Source: Sphingobacteriaceae bacterium (GTDB lineage Bacteria; Bacteroidota; Bacteroidia; B-17B0; Aurantibacillaceae). From it: 64,000 nucleotides of DNA. A program made the translations under genes and the position numbers. Below, one piece after another: positions 53,665 to 62,369 of the stretch (its first letter is position 1; the number at the start of each line of letters is the position of its first letter). Under the pieces are notes generated by a model. It did no database searches and was not told the origin of the DNA. It was given only the letters and a program-made list of their open reading frames with translations. The stretch spans positions 1-64,000 of the forward strand of contig JAHEYC010000006.1 of the NCBI GenBank assembly GCA_023251775.1, written 5' to 3'.

Positions 53665-55522
53665 TTTTATTTAAGATTAAAACTTGGTACTTTCCAGATC
53701 GCATATAGTTCTTACTTATAGAATCCGGTAGAACATATTTATTGGTGACAACAAGATAATCAAATTCTCCTTTATTTAATTCATCCCTTAGATCACAATT
53801 CAAAGTATATTTTGGGAAAACCGTAAGCCAACTCTCCAATTTCTCATATGCATCTTTTCGTTTCTCATCTTTATCGCTTAAAAGATCCTCTTTACATGTA
53901 ACTAAATACTGATCAGAATTATCGTAAAGATAAGAAAGATAACTGCCAACCTGAACTACCATAGATTGTCTTCTTTTAGGGCTATAATCCTTTAGATCAT
54001 TCTTGCTAAAAGCAAAACTCCCTTTGGAATTATCTTTTATAAGGTCTTTCAACATCTTTACCTCATTTTGGTTGAATCCTTCTCGTGAAAGATTTATCTC
54101 AGCCAAACTATAACTACACTTTGTTAAGTCAATGGTATGATAGGTCCTTAAAAAATAACAGCCACATAAAATAAAGACCGCAGCACTTATGAAATGTGCT
54201 CTTTTATTTAAATTGTTCAAGATAATGATAACAAAAATAATTAAAAATGCGGTGGCAAAACAATACGAAAAATAAGGGAACTGATAGGCATTATCAATAT
54301 TATTAAAAACTTGAAAGAAAATAATTGATCCAATTCCCGAAAAGATCACCGAGATCACTATCTCATTCACCGATCTTATCTTAAAGGCGAATTTATTTAA
54401 TAGGAATATGACCATAGGAATAATTAAGAATTCGATCGTTAATATAGCAGTGATCCCAACAATAGCGCGCCAAATGATCATGTCCTGTACTAATAATTCA
54501 CCAACAGGTTTCATTGGAATTAATTTTACAGTTGTCATAGTAAGTTTGTAAAAAATCATCATTCCGATCAAAAAAAATGCTGTTGCGGAATTATAACTAA
54601 TGAATTGCTTCCATGTTAATACCTTTTTGCGTTTCGCAATGATCCAGAAAATAATAATTGCGGCTAATAATCCCGGAATTAATGTAATAGAAAAAGTGAG
54701 TACTATTAATGATGTCAAGAGAACAAGATGATAATTTTGCTCGAAAATAAATATGCAAAGGGATAAAATTCCCAGGTAATACATTATAAAATTAGGCCTG
54801 AGCCAAAAGTCGGAATAGGTATAATAATTAATATCCTTAAAATTAAATAAGATGAATAAAGGGAAAATGGAAATTGCGAATGCGGCCAAAAAACCAACGA
54901 CACTATTTTTTGAAAAGGATACAAAGCCGATAAACACTAATGAAATTAGGAATGGATACGTTATATATTTAAGAGCAATTACATTCGTAACGCCCAATAT
55001 TGTTGCGAAGATCGAATTCAACCACAATTCGGTATAATGATAAGGATACGTGCCACTAAATTCTTTCCCTTGTGAATTATAAAAATGGTGAGCATTCTCT
55101 TGCCCAAACTTGCCTAAACTATGCGATATTTTTGAATAAAATCGAATATCGTTCTCAATATTATCAGGAAATACATAATAGCCGGTTATAAAAATAATAA
55201 AAGGGAAAATAAGACTTAATTTCAAAAGCAAAGCAAGATCAGGCTTAACGAATTGTTGTTTTTCCTTTCGGTTATTGATGCTCAAATAAATAAGTACTCC
55301 TAACAGAAATAAATTTATAGTTATGCCTTTGGAAATTATGATCGCGTAAATCGATACACAAAATAGTAATGCGAAAAATGTATTTAAAAAGATATTTTTC
55401 ACTTCTGAATTTGAACCAGATCGAAATGCAAAGCTACCCATGTAAGCCAATAGCATAAATACGACGATGGAGAATGCCGAAAAAATACTTAATTGATAAA
55501 TGGAACTAAGATTGCCAATCAT
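53657..55522 (-). CDS. Large polytopic membrane protein, probable GT-C glycosyltransferase or polymerase
   Basis: This 621-residue protein has about 13 membrane helices across the first 450 residues. A soluble C-terminal part of about 170 residues follows (SYSLAEINLSREGFNQNEV onward). A periplasmic loop near residues 118-165 (VFPDNIENDIRFYSKIS and FSGTYPYHYTELW) contains the acidic and aromatic residues usual in GT-C enzymes. I recognise no named family. Next to a GtrB-type gene with 8-nt overlap, it is a good candidate for the periplasmic transferase that uses undecaprenyl-phosphate-sugar, or for an alternative Wzy. Confidence 0.68.
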   Translation of the reverse strand: MIGNLSSIYQLSIFSAFSIVVFMLLAYMGSFAFRSGSNSEVKNIFLNTFFALLFCVSIYAIIISKGITINLFLLGVLIYLSINNRKEKQQFVKPDLALLLKLSLIFPFIIFITGYYVFPDNIENDIRFYSKISHSLGKFGQENAHHFYNSQGKEFSGTYPYHYTELWLNSIFATILGVTNVIALKYITYPFLISLVFIGFVSFSKNSVVGFLAAFAISIFPLFILFNFKDINYYTYSDFWLRPNFIMYYLGILSLCIFIFEQNYHLVLLTSLIVLTFSITLIPGLLAAIIIFWIIAKRKKVLTWKQFISYNSATAFFLIGMMIFYKLTMTTVKLIPMKPVGELLVQDMIIWRAIVGITAILTIEFLIIPMVIFLLNKFAFKIRSVNEIVISVIFSGIGSIIFFQVFNNIDNAYQFPYFSYCFATAFLIIFVIIILNNLNKRAHFISAAVFILCGCYFLRTYHTIDLTKCSYSLAEINLSREGFNQNEVKMLKDLIKDNSKGSFAFSKNDLKDYSPKRRQSMVVQVGSYLSYLYDNSDQYLVTCKEDLLSDKDEKRKDAYEKLESWLTVFPKYTLNCDLRDELNKGEFDYLVVTNKYVLPDSISKNYMRSGKYQVLILNKNE

Positions 55523-56507
55523 AACAATGATCTAAATTAGAATGATATGCCCTTGAAACTTTTGAAAATGTGGAATTCCCCTGGTAAAACAGAAATTTTG
55601 CTTTGCTTAATAAGAACATCTCAGTGATGCTGTCCTCATATATGCTATATTTAAGATCTTCTGCATTATTATATAGGGCCCATTGATGTAATCCTTCGTT
55701 ATTTAATTTTGGTTTATATTTTGGGTATAAAATAAGATCCGTAAAATGCGACTTAAAAATATTCTCTACTTCTTCAGAATCGGTAGACAAGTAGACACTC
55801 TTTGTTTTTAAATTATTTTTAAGGTCATTAATGAATTTATCAAGAGAAGCCTTGGGTTTTTTATCGGTATATCTTACGTGAACACCTGTAACATCACTTT
55901 CAAATTTATTAGCCGAAGCAAATTCGTTCACTTTTTCTAAAACAAATTTCTTGGGTTCAATAAACTCCTTCATATGATCAAAAGAAATATTCGGCAAAAA
56001 ATCGGCATAATATAGAACGTCCTCTTTGCGATCATCTTTCAATCTATCGCCATACACCAAACATTTTTTATCAAATACATTTTTAATAGCAATTATATCA
56101 CTATCGCTGCTTATTTTCCTTGCTTCAGAAATTGGTTTCCAACATGATCTTAGTTTACTCCAATTTCCCCTTGGGAAAAACGTTTCCGGTAATTTTAAAA
56201 ACACGTTTGATGACTCTTGATAATACAATTCGTAGATCCCTTTTTGAGGAAATGTTTTAAATAACTCTGAAGAATGATCCAATACGTCAAAATTCTCAAT
56301 ATCCCTGTAAGATCCCAAACTCTCCACATTTTTGAGTTCAAATGTTTTAGTAAATGCGTTCACGCCAAATTTATCAAATTGTCCGTCTTCCCAATCCACG
56401 ATCAATATTCTGTTATTTCTTTTTGCATATGCTATTGCTGCAAGCACTGTCACCAATCTGTTCCCCGACCCTGCACATCCTTTTACTATAAGATATTTTT
56501 TTGTCAT
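55506..56507 (-). CDS. Fucosyltransferase-like (NodZ/GT23-type fold) protein
   Basis: This 333-residue cytoplasmic protein starts YLIVKGCAGSGNRLVTVLAAIAYAK, as in GT-B fucosyltransferase-like families with an N-terminal glycine motif. It has a central TGVHVRYTDKKP, similar to the HxRxxD-type GDP-fucose-binding motif of NodZ and POFUT proteins. The SVYLSTDSEEVENIF and FLFYQGNSTFSKVSRAYH segments (the latter like the SxxS-A region) support this. It probably transfers fucose or a related deoxy sugar to the glycan. Donor and acceptor are not known. It overlaps the membrane protein gene by 17 nt. Confidence 0.65.
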   Translation of the reverse strand: MTKKYLIVKGCAGSGNRLVTVLAAIAYAKRNNRILIVDWEDGQFDKFGVNAFTKTFELKNVESLGSYRDIENFDVLDHSSELFKTFPQKGIYELYYQESSNVFLKLPETFFPRGNWSKLRSCWKPISEARKISSDSDIIAIKNVFDKKCLVYGDRLKDDRKEDVLYYADFLPNISFDHMKEFIEPKKFVLEKVNEFASANKFESDVTGVHVRYTDKKPKASLDKFINDLKNNLKTKSVYLSTDSEEVENIFKSHFTDLILYPKYKPKLNNEGLHQWALYNNAEDLKYSIYEDSITEMFLLSKAKFLFYQGNSTFSKVSRAYHSNLDHCYDWQS

Positions 56508-57425
56508 TTACCCTTTTACCAGGGAAGAAATAAAATGACGGAAAAAAGAAACGGACACCACCGGATAAATAAAAAGCTCTTTAATATATCTGCCAACACC
56601 ATTCAATTTTATCTTCCAGCTTTTTTGTCGTGCTTTTGTTACGGTCAATATTAATTCGGCAACCTTATCGGCTTTTGTCCAGTTGCCACTTTCAATATAG
56701 TCTTCTTTTCCTTGCAGTCGGCGATTTAGCATGTAAATAATAAGGTCGTGACCAATAATTGCCTTAGGATCTTTATGCGTTTTTGTAACTGAGTTAGGAT
56801 TTGCCCTGTAATAATATAAAGGCTCGCCAATGCAAGCCACTTGATATTTTTGGATGATCTTTGAGAACCAATAAAAATCCTCGTATCCTATTCTGTCAAA
56901 ATACAGATCGTATGTTCCTAGTGCTTTTACGACTTCCGAACGCAACATCATAGCAGAACCTGCCAAGACCGTTTTGTATCCTAAAAAATCCTTGTAAATG
57001 CTTTGGTGATCTTGCGGAAAATGCGAGCGCGATAAAAATTTGCCATCTGCATCCATTCTATTTATATCAGAACTTACAACCGAAATATCCTTATTGCTCT
57101 CCAAAAAATTAACCAACTTTTCGATTCGTGATAGATCACTATGATCATCTGCATCCTGGAAAGAAATATATTCGCCCGTGCATTTGGTGAATAATTTATT
57201 AGAAGCTTGCAAATACCCCAAATTAATTTCATTGTGAAAGCGTTTAATGCGGGCATCACTGTAACTGTCGATGATCTGCTTGGTATTATCCTTACTTCCA
57301 TCATCGGCTATCAAAAGTTCAAAATTGGTATAGGTTTGTTTTAAAACGCTGTCAATAGCAGTTCTTATATAATTTTCGCAATTATAAGCAGGCATTAAAA
57401 TGGAGACTAACTTGCCTTGAGCCAT
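56508..57425 (-). CDS. Family 2 glycosyltransferase
   Basis: This 305-residue protein has a GT-A domain with VSILMPAYNCENYIRTAID, LLIADDGSKDNT and the metal-binding ISFQDADDHS. The catalytic-region motif is YFDRIGYEDFYWFSKII (an ED pair). The C-terminal 80 residues are basic and helical, probably for membrane contact. It is distinct from the GT2 proteins at 40669 and 52726. It overlaps the upstream GT gene by 19 nt and is flush with the fucosyltransferase-like gene. The sugar donor is unknown. Confidence 0.88.
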   Translation of the reverse strand: MAQGKLVSILMPAYNCENYIRTAIDSVLKQTYTNFELLIADDGSKDNTKQIIDSYSDARIKRFHNEINLGYLQASNKLFTKCTGEYISFQDADDHSDLSRIEKLVNFLESNKDISVVSSDINRMDADGKFLSRSHFPQDHQSIYKDFLGYKTVLAGSAMMLRSEVVKALGTYDLYFDRIGYEDFYWFSKIIQKYQVACIGEPLYYYRANPNSVTKTHKDPKAIIGHDLIIYMLNRRLQGKEDYIESGNWTKADKVAELILTVTKARQKSWKIKLNGVGRYIKELFIYPVVSVSFFRHFISSLVKG

Positions 57426-58726
57426 TTGTGTTTAACATTTAACTTCATTGTTTCGATTAAGAGAAAAAAATAAGTGCAAATTAAAATAGGTTTACTTACG
57501 AAAAGAAATTTTTGAAGCGACATCAATGGAATTACATTCGATTGAAGTTCGTTGTTTTGCTTTGCTTTTAAAATGCCTTCATATATATCTAACGATGCTT
57601 TGGTTCTTTTTTGCAACCATTCACTAGCCTCCTCGCCCATTTTTCTAAAGGGAGCAGGATCTTTTCTATAATTTTCAAAGGCAGAACAAACTTCTTCGGC
57701 GGTACTTGCATCCACCATTGGATACAGCTCAAGTCCTAATTTTTTATAGTGCGCGTCATTGCGATGATGGATCACCGGTTTTTTCATGGCTATAAATTCA
57801 CAAATACAACTATAACTGAACCAAAACCGCGGACCAAGTTCACCAACGCATATATCGCACTCGCTAATTGCTGCCATGATATCTTTGCGAAACATTTTCG
57901 GTAGCCATTTTACATTTGATGCTATTCCTAACTCCTTTATCAATTCTTTTGACTTTTCTACGTCAGTTCCATACTCTACCAAAACAAGAAGCGAATCATT
58001 TTTATTTTCTCCCTTTTTTAAATATGCTGCGAAGGCATTTATAAGCACATTATTACCCTTGTTTATTTTATACGGACCTCTACTGCTCCAATCTTGCGAG
58101 CTGTGCTGAAACACAATGAATTTATAGTTATTGCGAATGTCGGATAAAGCATTCTTTGGTCTTTTCTTGTTAAATAATTCAGAATCGTATTGGGGTAAAT
58201 ATAAAAATGGCGGACCATCAACTCTTTTTCCCTTTTGGCCCCTTATGATCTTAAGAGGCGTTTCATTAACCTCTTCTGAAAGGTCCATTGAAAAATAGTT
58301 CGCTTTCTTTATCCCCTCAAATTGCGCCTTTCCGGTAATAAATAATTTGATCTCCCAAAGTTGCGGCGGTGTATTTTTGTATTTGGGAAATGCATAATCG
58401 TATAGATCATTTCCGTGAGGAAAGAACACATCCAATCGTAAACCGGCCTTGAAAAAAAAGGCAGGTGCAATATCTGTCCCAATATAAAAATCAAATCCTT
58501 TTACCTTTTCACATATTTCATTTGACGAATACTCGAAATAATTTTCTCGGCTCCAGTTCAAATTAACGATCTTGTAATTACTAACATCTTCATATGTATC
58601 CGCCTGAGGAAGAAAATGATCGAACTCCTCGAAAAGAAAAAAAGTTACATCGTGTTTTTCGTCCAACAAATATCTTCCAATTTGAAACGTCATGTTATTC
58701 ATATTTCCTAAACAGGCGATCTTCAT
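57407..58726 (-). CDS. GT-B glycosyltransferase (GT4-like)
   Basis: This 439-residue protein has an N-terminal domain with IACLGNMNNMTFQIGRYLLD and FFPHGNDLYDYAFPKY. The C-terminal domain has FIVFQHSSQDWSSRGPYKINKGN, LVEYGTDVEKSKELI, VKWLPKMFRKDIMAAISECDICVGE and FSYSCICEFIAMKKPVIHH, which stands in for the usual EGFGxxxxEA motif (Glu in CEF). It ends with a hydrophobic stretch that may touch the membrane. It probably adds a sugar to the repeat unit. It overlaps the WbqC gene by 4 nt and the GT2 gene by 19 nt. Confidence 0.8.
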   Translation of the reverse strand: MKIACLGNMNNMTFQIGRYLLDEKHDVTFFLFEEFDHFLPQADTYEDVSNYKIVNLNWSRENYFEYSSNEICEKVKGFDFYIGTDIAPAFFFKAGLRLDVFFPHGNDLYDYAFPKYKNTPPQLWEIKLFITGKAQFEGIKKANYFSMDLSEEVNETPLKIIRGQKGKRVDGPPFLYLPQYDSELFNKKRPKNALSDIRNNYKFIVFQHSSQDWSSRGPYKINKGNNVLINAFAAYLKKGENKNDSLLVLVEYGTDVEKSKELIKELGIASNVKWLPKMFRKDIMAAISECDICVGELGPRFWFSYSCICEFIAMKKPVIHHRNDAHYKKLGLELYPMVDASTAEEVCSAFENYRKDPAPFRKMGEEASEWLQKRTKASLDIYEGILKAKQNNELQSNVIPLMSLQKFLFVSKPILICTYFFLLIETMKLNVKHKWLKAS

Positions 58727-59430
58727 TTTTTATTTAGCAGATCTTTGCTTGCTTTAAATCCTAAATTCATGAGTACATCAATAATACTTAAGCCCTTTAC
58801 AAAATCAGGCGAATTAAATTGCGGATACGCTTTAGGAACATAACTATTATATTTTACAGCTATACCTTGCGCCACAAACAATTCATCTTTTTGATATTCC
58901 CCTGCTCCCGCTCCGCACAGATAAGTGGAGGCATTTACTTTTTTAAGAAGATCAATAAGCATTTCATTCGAAGTGAACTGTGGTTGCATTTGCGAACTAA
59001 CTACTACTTCTGTTGCGATGTCCATTTTTGTCATCACTTCTTTTATGAATTGTGTATTCTTTTGACAAAGATCTACGAGTGGTGAACTAAAATAATTTTC
59101 TATAAGGTAAAACACGTCTTTAAAGAACGGGGCTTTTTTATAATTGAGTTCAACCGATTGTTTGAATTTTCTAATGGAGTGTTCGTCCATATATATTTCC
59201 ATTTTATTAATGGGAATAAATACTTCCTTCTCATCTTTTTTCAAATTCACCGACATCCAATGTTCTTTCCCACCTATCAACATTTTTACTCTTCGGCACC
59301 AAAATTCTGCTGATTTAGGATTGTTGCTGACATGATCCAGTATAATAAATGTATCAGCATTGTTGATCTTATCAAATAAACCCAACCATGGCATAAAATC
59401 GGGTTGGTGAATAGTTACAATTTTGCTCAT
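58723..59430 (-). CDS. WbqC-family protein
   Basis: This 235-residue cytoplasmic protein begins with IHQPDFMPWLGLFDKINNADTFIILD, the hallmark of the WbqC family. Later parts keep a Trp-rich SAEFWCRRVKM, HWMSVNL, and a C-terminal YLCGAGAGEYQ. WbqC proteins are encoded in many O-antigen loci, often beside a DegT aminotransferase. Their reaction is not clearly established; an amino-sugar acylation or glycine/amide step has been suggested. Here it overlaps a GNAT gene by 1 nt, with a DegT gene next, so all three probably handle one amino sugar. Confidence 0.87.
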   Translation of the reverse strand: MSKIVTIHQPDFMPWLGLFDKINNADTFIILDHVSNNPKSAEFWCRRVKMLIGGKEHWMSVNLKKDEKEVFIPINKMEIYMDEHSIRKFKQSVELNYKKAPFFKDVFYLIENYFSSPLVDLCQKNTQFIKEVMTKMDIATEVVVSSQMQPQFTSNEMLIDLLKKVNASTYLCGAGAGEYQKDELFVAQGIAVKYNSYVPKAYPQFNSPDFVKGLSIIDVLMNLGFKASKDLLNKK

Positions 59431-59864
59431 TATAACTTATTCAGGTAGATCTGAAAACTGATAAGATCTGTTTGACTTAGTGCTTTAGCGTAGATATGTT
59501 TGCTGTCTTCACCATTCGACTTAATAATTAGTTTTCTTACTTGAGGATCGGAGCCTATCATTTTTTTTACGGCTTCAATCATTTTATAAGAATATCCTTT
59601 CTTTCTAAAGTCTTTATGTATCACAAATTCTTCCATTTCGTAACCAATTCCTAAATATCTTGGCATATAGAATTTATTAAGTGTAACTAATCCAACTTTT
59701 TCGTGTTCGTTTCCAAAGATCATGATAGAACAAACATCACTTTTTAAAATGTCTTTGAAATAAACACCAAATGAATCCAAGGAATAGTTCACGTTTCCTC
59801 GCAACTCTTCTAAAGTTTTGTAGATCCATTCCAGATCATTTAATGTGGCCTTACGTAAAAACAT
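59430..59864 (-). CDS. GNAT-family N-acetyltransferase
   Basis: This 144-residue single-domain GNAT protein has VGLVTLNKFYMPRYLGIGYEMEEFVIHKDFRKKGYSYKM, with the acetyl-CoA loop RKKGYSYKMI near residue 88. The final SDPQVRKLIIKSNGEDSKH strand and a helix complete the fold. It overlaps the DegT gene by 14 nt and the WbqC gene by 1 nt. The best inference is that it acetylates the amino group placed by the DegT enzyme on a sugar nucleotide. Other small-molecule substrates are possible. Confidence 0.8.
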   Translation of the reverse strand: MFLRKATLNDLEWIYKTLEELRGNVNYSLDSFGVYFKDILKSDVCSIMIFGNEHEKVGLVTLNKFYMPRYLGIGYEMEEFVIHKDFRKKGYSYKMIEAVKKMIGSDPQVRKLIIKSNGEDSKHIYAKALSQTDLISFQIYLNKL

Positions 59865-60888
59865 GTTTTAATGCTTGGTTAACGGAATTTATTTCATCAT
59901 CGCTTAGATCTTCAAAATAAGGAAGACAAAATGTATTATTTACGATCTTAGACGCATTTACCAATTGTATTTGCTCTTCCTTACTACAATTCCATGTGAA
60001 AAAAGGAGATAAAGCGATCTGCTTGGCTTTAAAAGTCTCGTTCAGTTTAGCTTTCAGTGATTCATCCACATAAATAACAAAACGTTGAGAGATCTTACTG
60101 TTTCCATTCGTTAATACGTTCACTTCCTTTTTTCCTTGGAGCGTTGCCAAATAACTATTTCGTATTTGCGTTAAACGTTCTTGCGTTGTTTTGATATGAG
60201 CTAAATTAGCATGTAGAACAGCGGCATGTGCATTCAAGAATCGGAAATTATAACGTTCTGAAGTTTCAAAACTCGTTTGATCATCATAGTATACCAATTT
60301 TGACGCTTTCTGTGCAAGGTCTGAGTCGTTCAACACTAAAGCGCCGCCATCAATTCCGTTTATTCCCTTAGTTGGATAAAAAGAAAACACTTGTACATCG
60401 GCTTCGCTTGAAGAGAACAAACTTGAATGAAAAGATTGACATGCATCTTCGATCACTGTTAAGCCTAATTTTTTGAATTCTGAGGTGGCCGATAAATTAC
60501 CGGCAAAATTTGCTGAAATAATATAGTTAATGTTGTGTTGTTTTACCAATCTGGTAACATGTTCCACATTACAATTCCCATCACTTTCGTTCACGTCGCA
60601 AAATATAGGTTTGTTCCCACTTGTAATTACTGCATTTGTTATTGCAAAACACGTACTCGCACAAGGAACTATCACCTCTTGCCCTTTTATGCCCAATGCC
60701 TTTAGTGCCACAAATAAAGCAGAATTTCCATTGGAAGTTAAAACAACATGTTGTTTTTTAAAAAGTATTTTAAGTTGCTCTTCCACTTTTTTAATGTACT
60801 CGCCATTGGCCCAAGAGGAATTTTGATGAACCTTTGTTAATTCCTCTAACTCCTTTTTATTTGAACTAAGTCGAAAGTAAGGGATCAT
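59851..60888 (-). CDS. DegT/DnrJ/EryC1-family aminotransferase
   Basis: This 345-residue PLP aminotransferase has TSNGNSALFVALKALG for phosphate binding, VIEDACQSFHSSLF, and the PLP lysine in FSFYPTKGINGIDGGAL. It is somewhat shorter than the other two copies, and the C-terminal domain is compact. It is the third sugar aminotransferase in the window and differs clearly from the WbpE-like and WecE copies, so it probably serves a third amino sugar. A GNAT gene overlaps its 3' end by 14 nt, and a deacetylase-like gene lies directly upstream. Confidence 0.85.
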   Translation of the reverse strand: MIPYFRLSSNKKELEELTKVHQNSSWANGEYIKKVEEQLKILFKKQHVVLTSNGNSALFVALKALGIKGQEVIVPCASTCFAITNAVITSGNKPIFCDVNESDGNCNVEHVTRLVKQHNINYIISANFAGNLSATSEFKKLGLTVIEDACQSFHSSLFSSSEADVQVFSFYPTKGINGIDGGALVLNDSDLAQKASKLVYYDDQTSFETSERYNFRFLNAHAAVLHANLAHIKTTQERLTQIRNSYLATLQGKKEVNVLTNGNSKISQRFVIYVDESLKAKLNETFKAKQIALSPFFTWNCSKEEQIQLVNASKIVNNTFCLPYFEDLSDDEINSVNQALKHVFT

Positions 60889-61617
60889 TTATTTTTCGTT
60901 ATCGTAAAAGTGTTCATCAAAATAGGTATCAGGGTGGGTCAAGATATTGATCAAGGAGTGTCCGTCTTTTGCGTGTTCAACAAATGTTCGGTTATCACCT
61001 GCTATTAATTTTCCCTTATCGTAACATTTCCACCGCACCCATTCCGAATCGGAAACGTAAAATGCTTCTTGAAATAAATTAAATTCGGGTTGATGGTCGT
61101 AGGCTTCGTAAAGCAAACCAAATTCCTTTGCCGTTCTTTCTTTCCAAAAATCAAGATTGTTCAAGCCTGTCATTCCTCCATGACTAGCAACTCCGCGGAT
61201 CTTTGTATTGAACATTCTATTAATAATATCAATATCTCTTTCTAAACAGGCTTTTGCATCTTCATTCCAAATGGCAGACTGATCTATCACTTCAGAATGA
61301 TAACCTAATTCGTGACCGGAAGCCATCAATTTTTTAATGATGCGATAATTCTCAAATGAAAAAGGATTGTACTCGGGCGCATGCAATCTTATAAAAAAAG
61401 TTGCTTTAATATCAAGTTTATTAAAGATTTCTATTAAACGTCCGGCTTTTTTAACCGAAAGATCAATATCCACTCTGTTCACCACAACTTTACTGCTTGA
61501 AGTGAGTTTACTTTTTGTTTTAAAATAGTCTTCGCAGGTGATGAACTTGTATCCAAGCTCTTTCACTTGGCGATATTGCTCTTCAATAGTTTGAAAGGTG
61601 AATTTAAATGTGCTCAT
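60889..61617 (-). CDS. NodB-fold polysaccharide deacetylase-like protein
   Basis: This 242-residue protein has the deacetylase order of motifs: NRVDIDLS for the acidic metal-binding pair, TFFIRLHAP, the SGHELGYHSEV histidine motif, and HGGMTG and THPDTYF near the end. There is no signal peptide, so it is cytoplasmic. The usual second His of the HxxxH motif is not at its normal place, so metal binding may be altered. It may remove an acetyl from a sugar nucleotide or be a non-catalytic relative. It is 0 nt from the DegT gene and overlaps the HisF2-like gene by 4 nt. Confidence 0.72.
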   Translation of the reverse strand: MSTFKFTFQTIEEQYRQVKELGYKFITCEDYFKTKSKLTSSSKVVVNRVDIDLSVKKAGRLIEIFNKLDIKATFFIRLHAPEYNPFSFENYRIIKKLMASGHELGYHSEVIDQSAIWNEDAKACLERDIDIINRMFNTKIRGVASHGGMTGLNNLDFWKERTAKEFGLLYEAYDHQPEFNLFQEAFYVSDSEWVRWKCYDKGKLIAGDNRTFVEHAKDGHSLINILTHPDTYFDEHFYDNEK

Positions 61618-62369
61618 ATTTTTTCAAGTATTTTTTTATCAGGGAAATTTATTAATACACCAAAGTCCTTTTTTTGATAAACAACCATACTGCCCATGGC
61701 CACTGCCGAAGCGCCGCCATTTTGCACGGCATCTTTTAAATGGTCTACACTTCCTGCTCCGCCATGCGCAATTACCGGCACATTAACCGAGTCTGTGATC
61801 CGTTTTACCATGGCTACATCAATTCCTTCCCAAGTTCCCTCTTTATCAACCGATGTGATCATGATCTCGCCCACCCCCGCTTTTACCAATTCTTTTGCCC
61901 ATTCTTCAGGCGATTGTTTATGTTTATCGGAGGCGGAATTAGACACTACTTCTAATTTTCCAAAAAAATTCTTTTTTACATCAATAACTCCAACTACGGC
62001 TTGTGAACCATAAATGGCCGCTACTTCGCCGATCAATTTTAAATTTTGATGCGCAGCGCTGTTGATCGCAATTTTTTCAATTCCAATTTGAAATATTTTT
62101 TTTGCTTGTTCCAATGTTCGTATGCCACCGCCATAAGCCAATGGCATAAAACACTCATCGGCTATTTCGGATAATAATTTATAATTAGGCTCGCGATCTT
62201 GTGGTGTTGCTTCAATATCTAAGAAAATAAGTTCGTCCACTTCCTTCTCATTGAAAATTCTAACGGTATTAATTGGATCGCCAACGTATTTTGGATTTTT
62301 GAATTTAATTGTTTTTACTAATCCGCTACCTTTAAGCAATAAACACGGAATATATCTGGTGAGAAGCAT
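61614..62369 (-). CDS. HisF2/AglZ-like acetamidino-modification protein
   Basis: This 251-residue beta-alpha barrel resembles HisF. It begins RYIPCLLLKGSGLVKTIKF, where true HisF has CLDVKDG, so the catalytic Asp11 of HisF is replaced by Leu. VIDVKKN is kept in the position of the second Asp. Phosphate-binding GGGIRT and HGGAGS are present. This fits the HisF2/AglZ group, which only passes ammonia from HisH to an N-acetyl-sugar amidotransferase. No other histidine-synthesis genes are nearby, while HisH-like and WbpG-like genes directly precede it with 1-2 nt spacing or overlap. Confidence 0.88.
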   Translation of the reverse strand: MLLTRYIPCLLLKGSGLVKTIKFKNPKYVGDPINTVRIFNEKEVDELIFLDIEATPQDREPNYKLLSEIADECFMPLAYGGGIRTLEQAKKIFQIGIEKIAINSAAHQNLKLIGEVAAIYGSQAVVGVIDVKKNFFGKLEVVSNSASDKHKQSPEEWAKELVKAGVGEIMITSVDKEGTWEGIDVAMVKRITDSVNVPVIAHGGAGSVDHLKDAVQNGGASAVAMGSMVVYQKKDFGVLINFPDKKILEKI

